In this document: positions 34,762 to 47,308 of the stretch, piece after piece
How positions within the stretch are numbered: the first letter of the stretch is position 1
Layout of the letters: the number at the start of each line of letters is the position of its first letter
Assembly: GCF_947623445.1 (NCBI RefSeq)
Contig: NC_135245.1
Span: forward strand, 3,851,501-3,915,500
DNA: 64,000 bases
Direction: 5' to 3'
Origin: Clavelina lepadiformis
Lineage: Eukaryota; Chordata; Ascidiacea; Aplousobranchia; Clavelinidae
Made by a program: the position numbers and the translations under genes
Notes under the pieces: generated by a model
Told to the model about the DNA's origin: nothing
Database searches by the model: none
What the model saw: only the letters and a program-made list of their open reading frames with translations

Positions 34762-35382
34762 CAGTCGAATCCGCTTAATTCGGACACCGGATAACCCGGA
34801 CAACCGCTTTATTCGGCCAAAATGCTCGGGAACGGAACAAAAGTAAAAATTGAACGTAAAAAACTCCCGTTAATTCGGATAATTCTCCGCTTAATTCGGA
34901 CACAGGTTCGCAATTCCATCGTTAGGTTATTAGTTATTACAAAATAAACAGTACTTCCTTCGTTTTAACACAAGATGCAATTGCATTATGAGTGATTATG
35001 GTGAAACAATGACGATCGATGCAGTAACAATCGACAATGAACTCATATAAGGCTGTGCCAGATTCATAGTCGCTTTTACTTCGGTGCAATTGCGTCCATC
35101 TTGTAGAACAGAATGGTACAGAAAAGTTTAGCACAAAAAGTGAAATTGCTCACCAAAGTAAACGAAGACGTTTTATGCGATCTATGCCAATTACTGCAGT
35201 ATAGCGCAGCTGCAATTCATTTATTACGCAACAGTACAGTATTTTAAATGCGTTTTTTGCCTTTATGCATGACCATGAAACGAACAATTGATTTTCCGCT
35301 TAATTCGGACAAAGCCGTTTCTCCGCTTAATTCGGCCAAAAGTGAGCGGAACCAAAGTGTCCGAATTAAGCGGAGTCGACTG
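34762..35382. mobile_element. pogo/Tigger-like non-autonomous element, 621 bp
   Basis: Terminal inverted repeats CAGTCGAATCCGCTTAATTC...GAATTAAGCGGAGTCGACTG, flanked by TA on both sides (34760-34761 and 35383-35384), as for Tc1/mariner-pogo elements. Subterminal copies of CCGCTTAATTCGG(A/C)C recur inside both ends. No transposase is encoded. Confidence 0.85.
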
Positions 35383-35389
35383 TATCTCT

Positions 35390-36128
35390 GTACGCAGGTC
35401 CACAGTATTACCTCCAGAATTGTTGTTAAAAACAACTACAGAGATAAAATAGACGTGGACAGAGGCATGCTTGAGATTTGTCCAGCACAGAAGCATGTAG
35501 GGCATTGTAGGCCTATCAAACTACTTCAGTACAGCAAACAGCCTATTCGTCCCGTTGGATGCGACGAATATAAGTTATTCCTGTTTTTGTTAAATGCAAT
35601 CAATTTGTATGTTCGAGATGGGTCGCGAGAACCCACTGATTTGGATGGTATTTTATTGCAACAAGATTACATAGACTCAAAGAATAACCAATAGAATACA
35701 CGAATAATACTGAATTTTTATCACAAAAAAGTGGAAACATGCTACAGCAGTTGTACCAAGGATCACACTAATATTGAAATGATTGCCTTAACATATGAAA
35801 TAACAGATAGCACACGTCACAATAATGCATGTTGGGGTGTAGTTAGTACCATTTTGATGACAATACAAATCCATACAAAACATTAAAAGCCGATAGATAA
35901 AAACTTTGTTATTAGTACCATACATAGGCAAGATATACAAGCAGCCAACTCAAATAAGAAAACATCAGGGAATGACAAATTTTATAAGAAACCTCACACT
36001 CATGGCACATCATTCATCCGCCATGGTGACAAGCTTTGCACTTGGCAATAAGCTCCGTTGTTAATTGCACACGAACTACGAGTGCTGTGGTGCCCATAAG
36101 CCCCACATGCTGCAACGGCGTTGTGAAA
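35390..36128. other. 3' flank of the BEGAIN/TJAP1 gene, nothing else recognised
   Basis: The 148-codon plus-strand frame at 35248-35694 overlaps the pogo element end and has no recognisable motif. The stretch next to 36128 is the likely 3' untranslated region of the minus-strand gene. Confidence 0.35.
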
Positions 36129-39100
36129 TTATTCCATAACATTTCCAAACTCTTGCGCTTGATCCAAGCTATTCCGTCGTCTGAGCGTTGCAACTCTCTT
36201 GCGAGGTTCCTCATCCAAGTCAATCACGATGACTTGCTCATCCACTCGTACAGGCTGATTGGTGGACTCAACTTCACTCTCCAGTGGACCATCTGCAGTA
36301 TTTTTTATTCCCTTCTCTACTGGATCATGATCTTTGAAAGTTAGTTCTGGATAAAAAGAGGGAGAATCTTTGGTGATGGGAAATTTAGAATACGACACAT
36401 CCGAGTTGTAAATTTGCCGGGGTCTTCTTTGAGCACATGCAAACTCTTGAGGAGGAGGTGGTGGAGAAGTTATTAAAAAGTTCTCCAGGGATGGATTGGT
36501 ATTGACGATCTCCGATAAAAGCTGACCGGTATGTTGAGGAGAAGGAAGTGACTGTAGATTCTCCATCATCAGAAGATTATCATTACTCTGTTTAACGCTA
36601 AGATTTGCATTATCATTCTCGAGATCTTCCAGAGTAAATTGATGAAGATCTTTTTTTGGAGATTCAACGTTGGTATAGGATAGTAAAAGATCCGGTTCAT
36701 GCTGCACTTCGCCTTTCTCTTGTAAAATAATCTTAGCAGTCTCCTTCTCAAGCACAACCATTTCTTGTGATTCTTCGTCAATCTCAGGAGGATGGTGGGA
36801 TGTTAATGTTGGATCCCACTCGAGGTCAATTTCTCCAACAGATGGAGCAGCCACCACCTCCACCTCATCGTTTTCTACAGACGACAGAGATCCTCCTTCC
36901 ATCCCAGTTTCACGCTTGAGGTAACTCTTATCAGGGCTAGTATGTGCTGATAAATATTGCGGTTCGGAGGCTAATGTGTTTTCCTCATCACTATCAACTG
37001 CATTAATGAGTGATGATGTTTCTGCATTTGTAGCAGCCTCTTTACCCCTCACTTTTAAGGGAGTGTTCTTACGAGAACTGTTACTTGATGAAGACGTCAT
37101 GGAAGGGCTCGACTTTGACGACCTTGATATATACTTTGAAAGTGCTGTTTTACTTGGTGGGGGAGCAGCCTTACGAAACTCTAAATCTTCCGGTTGTCGG
37201 AAGTCAAGAGTATCAGGACTCGGAGATCGACTTCGTAAGTAAGATATTCCAATCTTGGAAGCTGATTGTGCCATCTTGGCAATTTGTTGATGGCCAACTG
37301 TTTCAGAAGTCGGAGGCTGTTTATTGCTCATGCCTCCAATATCATGAGGAGCTTTGCCTTTTTCACGACTCTTTTCAGGATAAGGATTGATTTGACGTTT
37401 TTGAGGTCGACGCTTGGGCCGAACTGAATAGGCTCCATATGCCCCAGCTGACCCGTCATCATCTTCTACATTTTGAAAATCCGGCATCCTTGATGGGGCA
37501 AGCTCCCATGGAGATGACTCCTCATTTGACGACTGCTTTGGTGCTAATTGCCTCTCCCATGGAGATCCATTATCCTCTTCTGTTGGTTGTTGATGTTGGG
37601 AAATGTTGACACCTAAAAATGGAGTAATAAGTATAAAATCACCCAATAACAAAAACTATTTCTGGCAACATTTTAAGATGATCTTCAAATTTTTTGGATG
37701 TAACTTTAATTGAAGTAGTGATACGGCAATAGTGCAAAAATCAAACCAAAATAAACATAAATGAATCAATAGTGGTTTTTAGATTTCGAACATGCTTTTA
37801 TTTGCTACATGGTTAAAACCTTTGTTGTCATCATAGTTAGGTTTAATAAGTTTCCTTTCTTGGTAATGAGCCTTGTACACAGAATGAAGAGCAGGGTCTT
37901 GTATGTAATCTGATGGCTCCAAATTCATGTGAACATTTTCAGGTTTTTTTAACACTTCTGCCAGAACTTCAACAGGAATGGCAGAACGATCTTCAAACTA
38001 CATAAAAGAAAAAAGTAAAATTTAAAAAATAGTTAATGTGCGAGTAGCAGTGATCCAACACACAGAAAAAAGTAAAATAAGACTTAACAAATAATTTCAA
38101 TGACCAGATTGCTGTTTTGCAAAATTTTCAACCTGATTTGCAAATTTGTTAGAATTGTTGGATCGGTGGAATGATTCCTCATCAGATTCAGTGTCTGATG
38201 CTCCCTCCGCATAAGGGTTGATGTATTCGTTATAATTTTGCAGCTCCATCTTATAATTGCTCACTCTTTCTTGCAGACCCTCAGGTAACTGTAAAAGTAA
38301 CAATATCACAGTTATCAGACGAAAAAGGTCATCCACTATTTAATTTATAGTTTTTAATTTGTTACATATGTTGTAGAATATTTGAGTCGAGCAAAAAATG
38401 TGTTTAAGTTTATTGAAAAAAAAGCCATTTTGCAAAAAAAAAATATATACCTCCTCAGTTCGCCGCACTTCATAATTTGACTGATTGCATTTTAACAGTT
38501 GGACTGCCAAATTACAGTCCTTCCGAAGCCTTTCCTGGAACAAGAAATATTTTAAAACCCAGTCAGGCTGCCGGTCAATCAATCATTGAATTGTCATACA
38601 GGGCGGTTATAGTGCTAGACATCAAGATGGTTAATTCGTGGTTTCAAGATTTCTTTTTGTCAAAAACACAGTAGCATCATCTATTGTTACAATGTGGAAA
38701 TATGACTAATATTTTTTTTTATTTATGCCTGATTCTAGTGTGTGTCTCTACTGAACAAGTTAATAAGCAATACATTTTAACAGCAAATGGTCTTTATTAA
38801 AGCACAATAATAAGCTACATTTTCCTCTTGGGCTTTAAGAAGTGCATTTCTTGATTCGGTGACTTTATTTGTTAATTCATTTATTTCAGTCATGAAGTTG
38901 TCTCTTTCCACTTTCAGATGATTTATCTGTTGAAAGGAATTCCAACATAAATTTGGCAAAAAACATTGATTTTTTAGAACTAAAAAGTCATAAATTATTG
39001 ACAGCCCATTGTCAGCAAGAAACTACTAAATTTACTGGTAATGCAAACTGATGTACTGGAAAATGTACCTGAAAATACAAAAAGATACCACATCCAAGCA

Positions 39101-42100
39101 AAGAGGAAATCAATAAAACCACAGCAGACAACATGCAAAGAGCAATGGCGCAAACAGTGAAGTTTGAAACCAAATCAAACTGATGTCTAAGCTATGGTCT
39201 CATGAACACCTGATCATGCTTTAAAGTTTCTTTTTAAGAAACTATTTATTGTTTATTTGAAAAATACGGTACTTTTACATTGTTTAATTATACTTTCACT
39301 AATTAAATGTAAACATTTCCCTAAAACTGTTTTTTCTTTAATTCAAATCTCCAGAGCTTGCTGGCATGGTATAACAGTCAAACAACATTTTCATTCTGAT
39401 AGTAAGAATGGCTATTGATAACAAAATTATTGCCTAAACACATGCTGATAACAATAGCGCACAGGAAACAAGAGATAGCATTAAACTTCATGCATTCAAA
39501 GAAGAAATTTTCCAAATACACTAGAAGCTATTTCATATCACCTGGGTGCAATTACGCATGATTGCAAAGCGCATAGAAAGCTTGGTAAAACAGTAAAAAC
39601 AGTGCAGAAATAGACAATCTTTATCATGTCATAAATGGAACATTAAAATTATCTGTTACATTCAGTGATTTTCTAATGGATATATTAATAGAAGGAATAG
39701 TACAAAGTACACTGTTAAGAGAAGTGCGGTCGCACATTTCAATGCAATCAACTTCGATAAATCAATACAAAACTCACCACCTTTGCAAGTTTTTCTTCAA
39801 GCTCTCGATTTGTTGTTTGTAGAGCAGCATAACTGGATTGTAATCTAAATTTAACATATTAACAGTAAGTAAATGCACACACATTGCAGATAGGTTGAAG
39901 AACACAGTAGCACTGATAAGCTTTTTTTACAAAAATTGCTGGTATATTCAAACAAGAGTTTTCACTTCATGTATTCATCTTCTGTTTTCCTTTGTTTGTC
40001 ATGAGCCAGATCAAGTTGATTTTCCAAATATTCACGACTCTGTTCGAAATCTGATTCAGAACGTTCAAGTTTTCTGGTCAAAATGAGAACTTTTTGCTGC
40101 AGATTCTCATTTTCTTGTTCAAGTTTTCTGAATGCCATGGTAAATATACCATAATAATATATAGATATTGGACATTGCATGAATGTTACCAAAAGGTAAA
40201 TGTATATATATAATTTACATAGAAATAGGAAAGTTAAAAAATCTTCTATTGATATATAGGCTTTATAAAAACTTGCCAAAAATACTTCGTATTGTGTTTC
40301 TTAAAAAGATCTGTTTAGCTGGTTTCCCCAATGGGCAAGCAAATTGTAAAATCTGGTTCAAATATGGTAATTTGAGTCACAAGTCCCAATAAATACCCTT
40401 GAGCAAGGTTTTTAAAATCTTTTTCTGACGTTAGCTAGATCTAGGATTATCCAGGATGGAATACATCAATACATGGCAGTATTTAAGAATTAACTTCTAC
40501 ATACAGGGGCCAAGATATGAGAACGATCAAGGCCTTATAAAACTTTATACGTTTTCTAAAATTTTGCACAATTAATTATCAACTTATGCTGCCAAATGGG
40601 TCATGCAAAACTTAACCAGGCCCGATTTTACATATTTGCTTAGGCAATCAGCTGAAATTACTTTGTTTTAATTTGGCTGTAATGATACTGTGCCCTTTAT
40701 ACATAATTAATCAATTGTAACACACAGTTACCAATAACTTACATTTGAAATGCACTTGCAACTGGCGATGGCTTCTGGGAATTGACCAAGTACTCCTGCA
40801 GTGAAAACATAAAGCTTCTAAGTTAGATATATACAGTATATATTGTTATATTGTACTGTAGGGCAGGGTAGGCTACATTTTTGACATTAGCGGAAGGTGA
40901 CACAAACAATGCTACAGGTCAGTTTAGTAAGAGATATGTACAATAGGGTACAAAATACGTAAGGTAACTGTTTTAAATTAGTTAATTCTGAGCCCAAAAT
41001 TTCAGATTCTATTCCAGAATAATAATTAGACGCTTAGAAACAAGCAGTTCGTTTCCTTTGTACATTAACTTCAGTCATCTTTAGTACATTGATTTTCACC
41101 AGTGCTTTGTCAAGTATTTCCAATCATCACAGAAACCTTTAATTTTCAGGTTAAACAGCACATCCTATGACAGTTTTCTTGCGAGATATGTATTTTATAT
41201 GGAAAAAAATTGGAAGCAAAGAAAGCTGAATAAATCATTGGGCAAAACAAGAATTAAAATTTCTCGGGTCATGTAGGAAATGGATTGGCCAGTAGTTTAC
41301 GTAAAGTAATTATAGAAAGGGTTTAAAGAAAGCCATAAAAGAAGCTGGGGATCATCAAGCAATGGTTGGCTTACATCAACATAGGAGAAGTCAAGAAAAA
41401 GACAGAAAACAGTGACATGTACAGGCAAAGTCAATCCGAGAAGGCCCCAGATGTTGATGTTAATTGTATATTTATTCAAGCTGCTCAGCGTGTTTATAAC
41501 TTTTTGTTTTGTTGTAGACAAGCTTAAAGGAGAATATAAATCTGGAAGCAAATTTTGTGACTTGAGTGTAATTTAAAAATCAATAGGTTGTCCGCAGTTG
41601 CTATGGTGGTAGTAAGCGGGTTATAAAGATTAGGAAACACTGCTCTATCATTTAACATAAACTTGCTTCAATACTGACAAGTAGTAAATTGAATAACATC
41701 TCTACAATGCGTAGCTTTAACAGATCTAAAAAGTTTGAGCACCGATTCATTGCTTTGAAGGTTGAAGTTTTGGGCACACAACAAATTAACCCAAAATGAT
41801 GACATCAGTAGTTTCAGCAGGACATTACCAGTATGTCATAGATCAATTTGATTGCTTTTCAGTTCCGGGCAGTTTATTTAAATATCATTCACATTTAATT
41901 CAAAATAAGTGTCTTTTATTAAATAAAATATAAAATGATACTTTGCCATGTTTTACAAGCTAAATGCAATTGCTGTTTTTGTTTTGTGCTCTGGTTACTG
42001 TAACAGTATGTTTAAAACCATACATATGATAATAATCTGTATGCACCCAACTTTGATACGACTTTCTTCTAAATTTAAAAAGTGAGTTAAATACATCTCA

Positions 42101-42387
42101 ATATATCTCATAGCCATTAAAATTTATCGTTTATAAAATGTAGTTTATAAAAGCATTTTTAATAGCGATTGAGTATACAGCTATATTACAAACAACAGTA
42201 ACTAACAACTGGGTTTATTTAACCTGAGACCAAAGTTCTGAAGTTACCCTACAAAACTTTTAAGCCCTTCTGTATGATGGTAATCATTTATGGTACCAAA
42301 ATGATAGAATCTTTACTGCACAAACAAACTTACCGATGCTTTTCGATAAGGTCTGTTGGTTCTTCCAACATTGTTCGCCATTGACAT
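36129..42387 (-). CDS. BEGAIN/TJAP1-family coiled-coil scaffold protein
   Basis: Homologue of vertebrate TJAP1 (tight-junction-associated) and BEGAIN (postsynaptic guanylate-kinase-associated) scaffolds. Nine exons, all GT-AG and phase-consistent: 42334-42387, 40743-40795, 39966-40127, 39778-39844, 38819-38926, 38451-38534, 38133-38288, 37820-37997 and 36129-37612. They encode about 781 residues, starting MSMANNVGRTNRPYRKAS. Residues about 37-175 are a long coiled coil (LEQENENLQQKVLILTRKLE; LQSSYAALQTTNRELEEKL). The family signature DCNLAVQLLKCN is at about 153-164, and VLAEVLKKPENV is in exon 8. The last 16 residues include RRNSLDQAQEFGN, matching the conserved family C-terminus. The large last exon is acidic, Ser/Pro-rich and probably disordered, with a short polyproline run. 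A minus-strand ATG at 40138 is not the start: splicing at the AG just inside it restores the frame with exon 2. Confidence 0.92.
40300..40420 (+). mobile_element. SINE body fragment (possible)
   Basis: AAATACCCTTGAGCAAGG resembles the conserved GCCCTTnGAGCAAGGC core seen on the minus strand at about 42660. Lies in an intron of the BEGAIN/TJAP1 gene. Too short to classify firmly. Confidence 0.35.
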
Positions 42388-42614
42388 GACTTATATCAAC
42401 CCCACTTTGCAAAAAGACGTAAGTTGGATTTTACATCAACACAATCAATTTTCTAACTTAGTAAGGCCTACTTCGAGAACTAGCCTTCAAAAGTAAATTG
42501 ATGATTTTTATCAGACTAAAATAAGTTATCGACGTATTGTTATCGATATTATTGATAAGCCAAATAATTATTTCTACTGCAGAAGTACACAACCAAATGA
42601 TGCACTTGTATATA

Positions 42615-42775
42615 CAGGGCTAACAGTACTGAGCAAGTGTCGTTAATGCCTTGCTCAAAGGGCATTACAACGGTATGGCGCCACTACCCATGGGTATCGA
42701 AAACACAACCAGGGCCGTATTTATTACGAGGCCAGTACGAACCACTCAGCTACCGATCTAACAAGTTGAACCATG
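42615..42775 (-). mobile_element. tRNA-derived SINE
   Basis: On the minus strand GGTAGCTGAGTGGTTCGTAC is a clear A-box region, with a B-box-like TTTTCGATACCC about 45 bases on. Next comes the body GTAATGCCCTTTGAGCAAGG, a motif common in tRNA-headed SINEs of marine animals. Located just upstream of the BEGAIN/TJAP1 start. Confidence 0.7.
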
Positions 42776-43059
42776 CTCAAGGCGACAACGCTTTACGTTA
42801 TATCAATGAGTTATAATAACGAAAATTACTGATCTCATTTCCAATCTTTACTAAACACCGAGAGCCGTGACGGATGCAAATCAACCGAAAAGCTATGCCT
42901 AGTCATTATCTGCATGTGTTATGTGTAGACTAATCATGCAGCTTTAATGGATTCGTCGCAATATTTAGAGGGTAGGTAAAATACGGAATACGTACGGACC
43001 TTTACGGATTCCATAAAATTGGTAAAAGACGGACTTACCAATTTGTATATAGACTAGAG

Positions 43060-44295
43060 CAAGGGTCTCAAACACGCGGCCCGCGTACTGGATTTTCAAG
43101 TATTTGACAATTCAGATTTGAAAAGTTAAAATTCAGTCTAAAATTGCTCCAAAGATTTGAAACTACTCATTAAACTTTTCTATCACATCACTTTCAAACT
43201 TTACCATTTATGCGGTGAAAGATCTGGTATTACGTCACCTTGCCTATTCACTTTTGTACAGTTGTCACAATAACGTTAGAAATTGCGCCAGTCAGGTGTT
43301 AGTGGAATTGGTCATAATGTTCAAATTGGTTGTCGAGGTGTAGGCTAGCCTAGTATTGAATAAATTGCTATAGTTTAAAAAGCTAAATTACACATGTCTT
43401 CTGCTTCGAAAAAAAGAAAAATCACAGACGAAAGGAGAGTTTTTCAAGATAAGTGGTAGGAGTTATATTTTATCACCGCGGTCAGAGATAGGCTACTAGT
43501 TATTGCCTTATTTTCCAGCAAAAGATAGCTGTTATGAAGGAGTATAACATGCGTCGGGGGCACTTCGAAACAATGCACCGCGATAAATATGATGCTTAGT
43601 GCTTACCAGGGCAAAGTAAGAGAAGAAAAAGTTAAACAACTGAAATCAGCATTTTGCAAACAAAGAAGTTTCTTTGCCAATATTAATCAGTCCAACGAAG
43701 ATTCTGCAAAAACGAGTTTTGTTATCAGTGAAATGATAGCAAAGTCATCACGGCCTTTTACCAAGGGTTTGTTCATAAAAGAATGCCTTGTAAAAGCAAG
43801 TGACATTTTATGTCCAGGTAAAAAAACTGTTTGAAGGCATAAGCTTATCCCCAAATACAGTTGCAAGTAGGGTCACAGATTTAGCTGCAAATGTGGAGAA
43901 ACAATTAGTTGCAACGGTAAAAGACTTCGAAGCATTTTCGATTGCCCTTGATGAGAGCACAGATGTGTCCGACACCGTACAATGTGCTGTATTTATCAGG
44001 GGTGTAGCCTGCATTCTAAATCTGACGGAAGGTCACGTATCACTGATGAACATCTGCAAAAACCTCTGAGATTGGTTTCTACTGACAAGTTGAAGCCCAA
44101 TATCGATGTCCTTGTCCATGAAAAACGCTGCCAGTTAAGTAGCCAGAACAAAAAATAACTAGTTTAAATCATCAGCCCATTTGCTTTATCTTTTTTTGTG
44201 TTCTTGTTGGTTGACATTTCATTGTGAATTGCGGCCCTTGGGCATTATACACGTCCTCATTTGGCCCCCAGAGCAATTTGAGTTTGAGACCCTTG
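43060..44295. mobile_element. Degenerate hAT element, 1236 bp
   Basis: Ends CAAGGGTCTCAAAC...GTTTGAGACCCTTG with GC-rich GCGGCCCGCG/GCGGCCCTTG subterminal text. Flanking 8-bp words GACTAGAG (43052-43059) and GACTAGAC (44296-44303) match at 7 of 8 positions, as expected for an aged hAT target duplication. It contains the transposase relic listed separately. Confidence 0.85.
43394..44066 (+). pseudogene. hAT transposase relic, ZBED/GTF2IRD2-like
   Basis: Starts MSSASKKRKITDERRVFQDK, then hits a stop at about 43455. Downstream frames contain REEKVKQLKSAFCKQRSFF, SFVISEMIAKSSRPFTKG and ASDILCP, then, after a frame change, ISLSPNTVASRVTDLAANV and FSIALDESTDVSDTVQCAVF. The last holds the DESTD catalytic-aspartate motif of this hAT lineage. 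The C-terminal half and dimerisation domain are absent. Non-functional. Confidence 0.85.
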
Positions 44296-44303
44296 GACTA
44301 GAC

Positions 44304-46680
44304 TACTAGAGTATTCCAGAGTATTTTTCTGATTGTTGACAAATGTGATCGGTCATATGAACGATATTTTTCTGCATTGAGAAACCAGCATGATTATTGT
44401 AATATTGTACCCAATTGCATTTGTTCTAATCATCGTTGAGAATACGTTATATAAAACGTATTATCTTCAATTAATTATTAGTCGCAGCTGTTCATTGGAA
44501 TTTTTAGGTGTACGTTCTGTTTTAGATAGTACCAATCGTTTACACGTTTTTATGCAACTGAAGGCTCCAATATAATGCCCTCATCCTGGCCACAGAAACA
44601 GAATCTTGATCACTGAGATGGTGTTTCTTGTGGTGTTTTTAACATCTAACGTGCACAAGAGCCACTCCTAATCATGTCCTCGACGTTTCCCTGAAGATAC
44701 TGTTGTTGGTGTAAATGGTATGGTATCTATCAATCAATCGATCATTTTATTTTTCGCCAAAAGTGCGGTAGGGACTAAAAATCAAGCCAGTTGTTTCTAA
44801 CACTGCCACTAAATCTACAATTAGTTAAACCCATGAAACATAAGTGGCGAAAGCAAAAATTAAGCAGACGAGCAGGTGGTGTGTTCAAGCAACTGATGAA
44901 TGAAAATTGCTTCAGCGCTGTACATCAGAGGATGGGAAAAGAAACCTCATCCTGGGCAAGAGCCCGGTTTCTGGTGGCCGTAGCGCTAAGGAAGGGCGTT
45001 GTAGATTAGCCCGAGTTTGTACAGCAAGGATGCACACCAATGATAAACTTTGGAAAAGGTAATGACAATACTTCTCGTTGCAAGTTGGAAACTTCTCTGG
45101 TAAATCGACAATGATGTACGGAAAAAGAAGCCAATGTTGCCCAATTGATGGAAGTGCTGAAAGGTAACCCCTTTCGGCCCGAAGCTGAAGACTAGAGTGG
45201 CGCTGGTGGTGACGTTTCAATCCAGTAACTGGTTCCAGTCTTTTATCTTGAAAATATGTAACAACGATTTGCAGTAAATATCCGAAATAGTTGTGTAATG
45301 AGTGTTGAAAATTTACCACTTAATAAATAAACAGACGAACGTATACTTCTCTTTATCCGATTTGAAATTTCCAATAACAACATCTATGTAGGCCTATAGA
45401 GTTTGGCAACAATTACAAATTTGGTGGCATGTGGTTGAGGAAATCTTTAACTATTTCGAAGTTAAAAGAAAGATACAGCAACAGAACGTGTTTTTAAAAA
45501 TTCAGTGAAACTTCGTCAAAATTAATTACAGTTCCAGTGTTACTAAATGTTGCCTACACTCAAAAACAAAATGTGACTTAAAGCCAGAAAACTTCCATTA
45601 GTGACATACAATTGAAAATGCATACATAAAAAAGGAAAAACAAGTGTATAGTGCAATAAAATATATGAAAGTACTTGGTGCTGGAATGCAGATTTACACA
45701 GTGCATAACTACAATTGTCACATAGGCTGGTGTCATGCAAGTGTGATGATGAAGTTGATAAACTTCCATTGTTGCCTTGTAGCGGCCGTTAAACGAAATC
45801 CTACTCGACGCTAGTTGACGCTCACCCATTTGTAGTTTGATAGTATCACATTTTCCTTTTCATTCCGAATTCAGACCTCGTCTTGTTCGCTGTATTAAAT
45901 TTCAGATATAGAGAATAAGTGTGCTAAATTTAGGCTAGCAAGCACACACCTTCTATCCTTTTGTAGTCAGATGGAGCCAAGTGACAAATATTCAGATTAA
46001 TACAGCGCCTTCATCCCACTAAGTTCTGTTTAGTGCGATTCAAGTGCCTTTTCCGCACCTCATAAAACGAAGCCAGCAAACTATCATATCCACCACACTC
46101 ATACTTCGCCATAGTAGCAACACCGTAATTCACACCTTGCACATTTTAAGCTCTCAGGGCTTTGCCCCTCTTTCCTGTTCGTTGATTATTTGTGAGCGTA
46201 TTTCTTGTGTGACCAGTAGACGACAACAAGGCTAATACCATACTTTCGTTCCCCATAGTCAATGGAAATAAATAAACAATACAGTACAGTTTAGTTTATC
46301 TACGGAATTTTCAAAATAAGACCATCAGTAGCCTATTAAGTCCATTGACTAAATATCATAGAACCGCAAATCTTTACGGACTTTATCTACAGTGACGAAT
46401 AAGCGCGATTTATTTTAGCTACGAACTTTTTGATACTGTAACGTTCATTACCAAGACTCATCTGTTTATTATATCAACGAAATTGTATACAGACTTTTTC
46501 TATACAGCAACAAATAAGTTACACGCGTTTACACATTTCTCAGTTAGTGGACGTAATGCTGAGCACGTAAGTCAAGTAGCAGGTATTGTAGTGCATGGCT
46601 TGCCAGATAATGTGCAGTACTGCATTTGGCGCACTAAAGCGCACGTGCAGTCCATAGAAAGGTCACATAGCGCCAGTGAT
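44304..46680. other. Intergenic, nothing recognised
   Basis: No gene or clear mobile element. The open frames at 44791-45009 (+) and 44912-45319 (-) overlap on opposite strands and neither has recognisable motifs. Confidence 0.4.
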
Positions 46681-46689
46681 GGAAACAAG

Positions 46690-47000
46690 TCTTAATGGTT
46701 GTGACACAAGTCAAGTCACTAACAGCCTAAGTCCAAGTCAAGTCAGTAATGTTTATCAAGTCACGAATAGTAAATGGCTTTCTGAATACTCGTAACGTAA
46801 ATATAAGCAAAAGATCTGATTTTATCCATTTCTGACGATTTCGCTCATTCAATTAAATATATTTTTTAGTAATTTTTGAATAAATTCTTTCACAACTATA
46901 CAACAATTTCACAACGATTTGAAATAATCTTTTATGGGACTCGATTCAAGCCAACCGAAATGTGCACGTTAGCACGAGTCAAGTCGAGGTTTTTAATCAC
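46690..47000. repeat. AAGTCAAGTCA-rich repeat
   Basis: Runs of CAAGTCAAGTCAC, AAGTCCAAGTCAAGTCAG and, further on, CGAGTCAAGTCGAGG. Same vocabulary as 20400-20570 and 54095-54416. The gypsy element inserted immediately downstream. Confidence 0.45.
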
Positions 47001-47023
47001 TAAAATACAACACAAATCAAGTG

Positions 47024-47028
47024 CTTCC
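47024..47028 (+). other. 5-bp target-site duplication (left) of the gypsy element
   Basis: CTTCC directly before the 5' LTR, repeated exactly directly after the 3' LTR at 51848-51852. Confidence 0.85.
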
Positions 47029-47190
47029 TGTAGTCATAGTGTATTGAAGTGTTATCTTTATTGTATTGTCTTATGATGTCTATGTTTACATCCGGGTTAA
47101 TTTAGTCTTATATAGAATCGTGTTTGTGACTACTGACTAGGCTAGCGTGCTTATGATAAATGCAATACAAAAGTAATACAAAACACGACA
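47029..47190 (+). repeat. 5' LTR of the gypsy element
   Basis: 162 bases. It carries three insertions relative to the 3' LTR: TAGTCA near the start, TACTGACTAGGC near the middle, and AGTAATACAAA near the end. Each lies in a local direct repeat. It has a TATATAGAATCG motif that may serve as the TATA-like promoter. Confidence 0.9.
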
Positions 47191-47308
47191 TTTGGCGACG
47201 AGGATAAAGTAAATGATCGAGATCTGCTGAGGAAGGTCGAGTTTACTAGATAAATAAGTCGTGTGTTACCTAAGTTACTGCACGTAGTGAAAATAGCCTA
47301 GCCTTGGA

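Noticed and set aside
35248..35694. 148-codon plus-strand frame as a gene
   Set aside because: Its first third is the end of the pogo-like element and the remainder has no protein-like features.
39962..40279. Separate small minus-strand gene starting at the ATG at 40138
   Set aside because: Splicing at the AG just downstream of that ATG (exon from 40127) joins exon 2 in frame and continues the coiled coil of the BEGAIN/TJAP1 gene.
44791..45319. Opposite-strand open frames as small genes
   Set aside because: They overlap each other and lack recognisable domains; their Arg/Ser content reflects composition.
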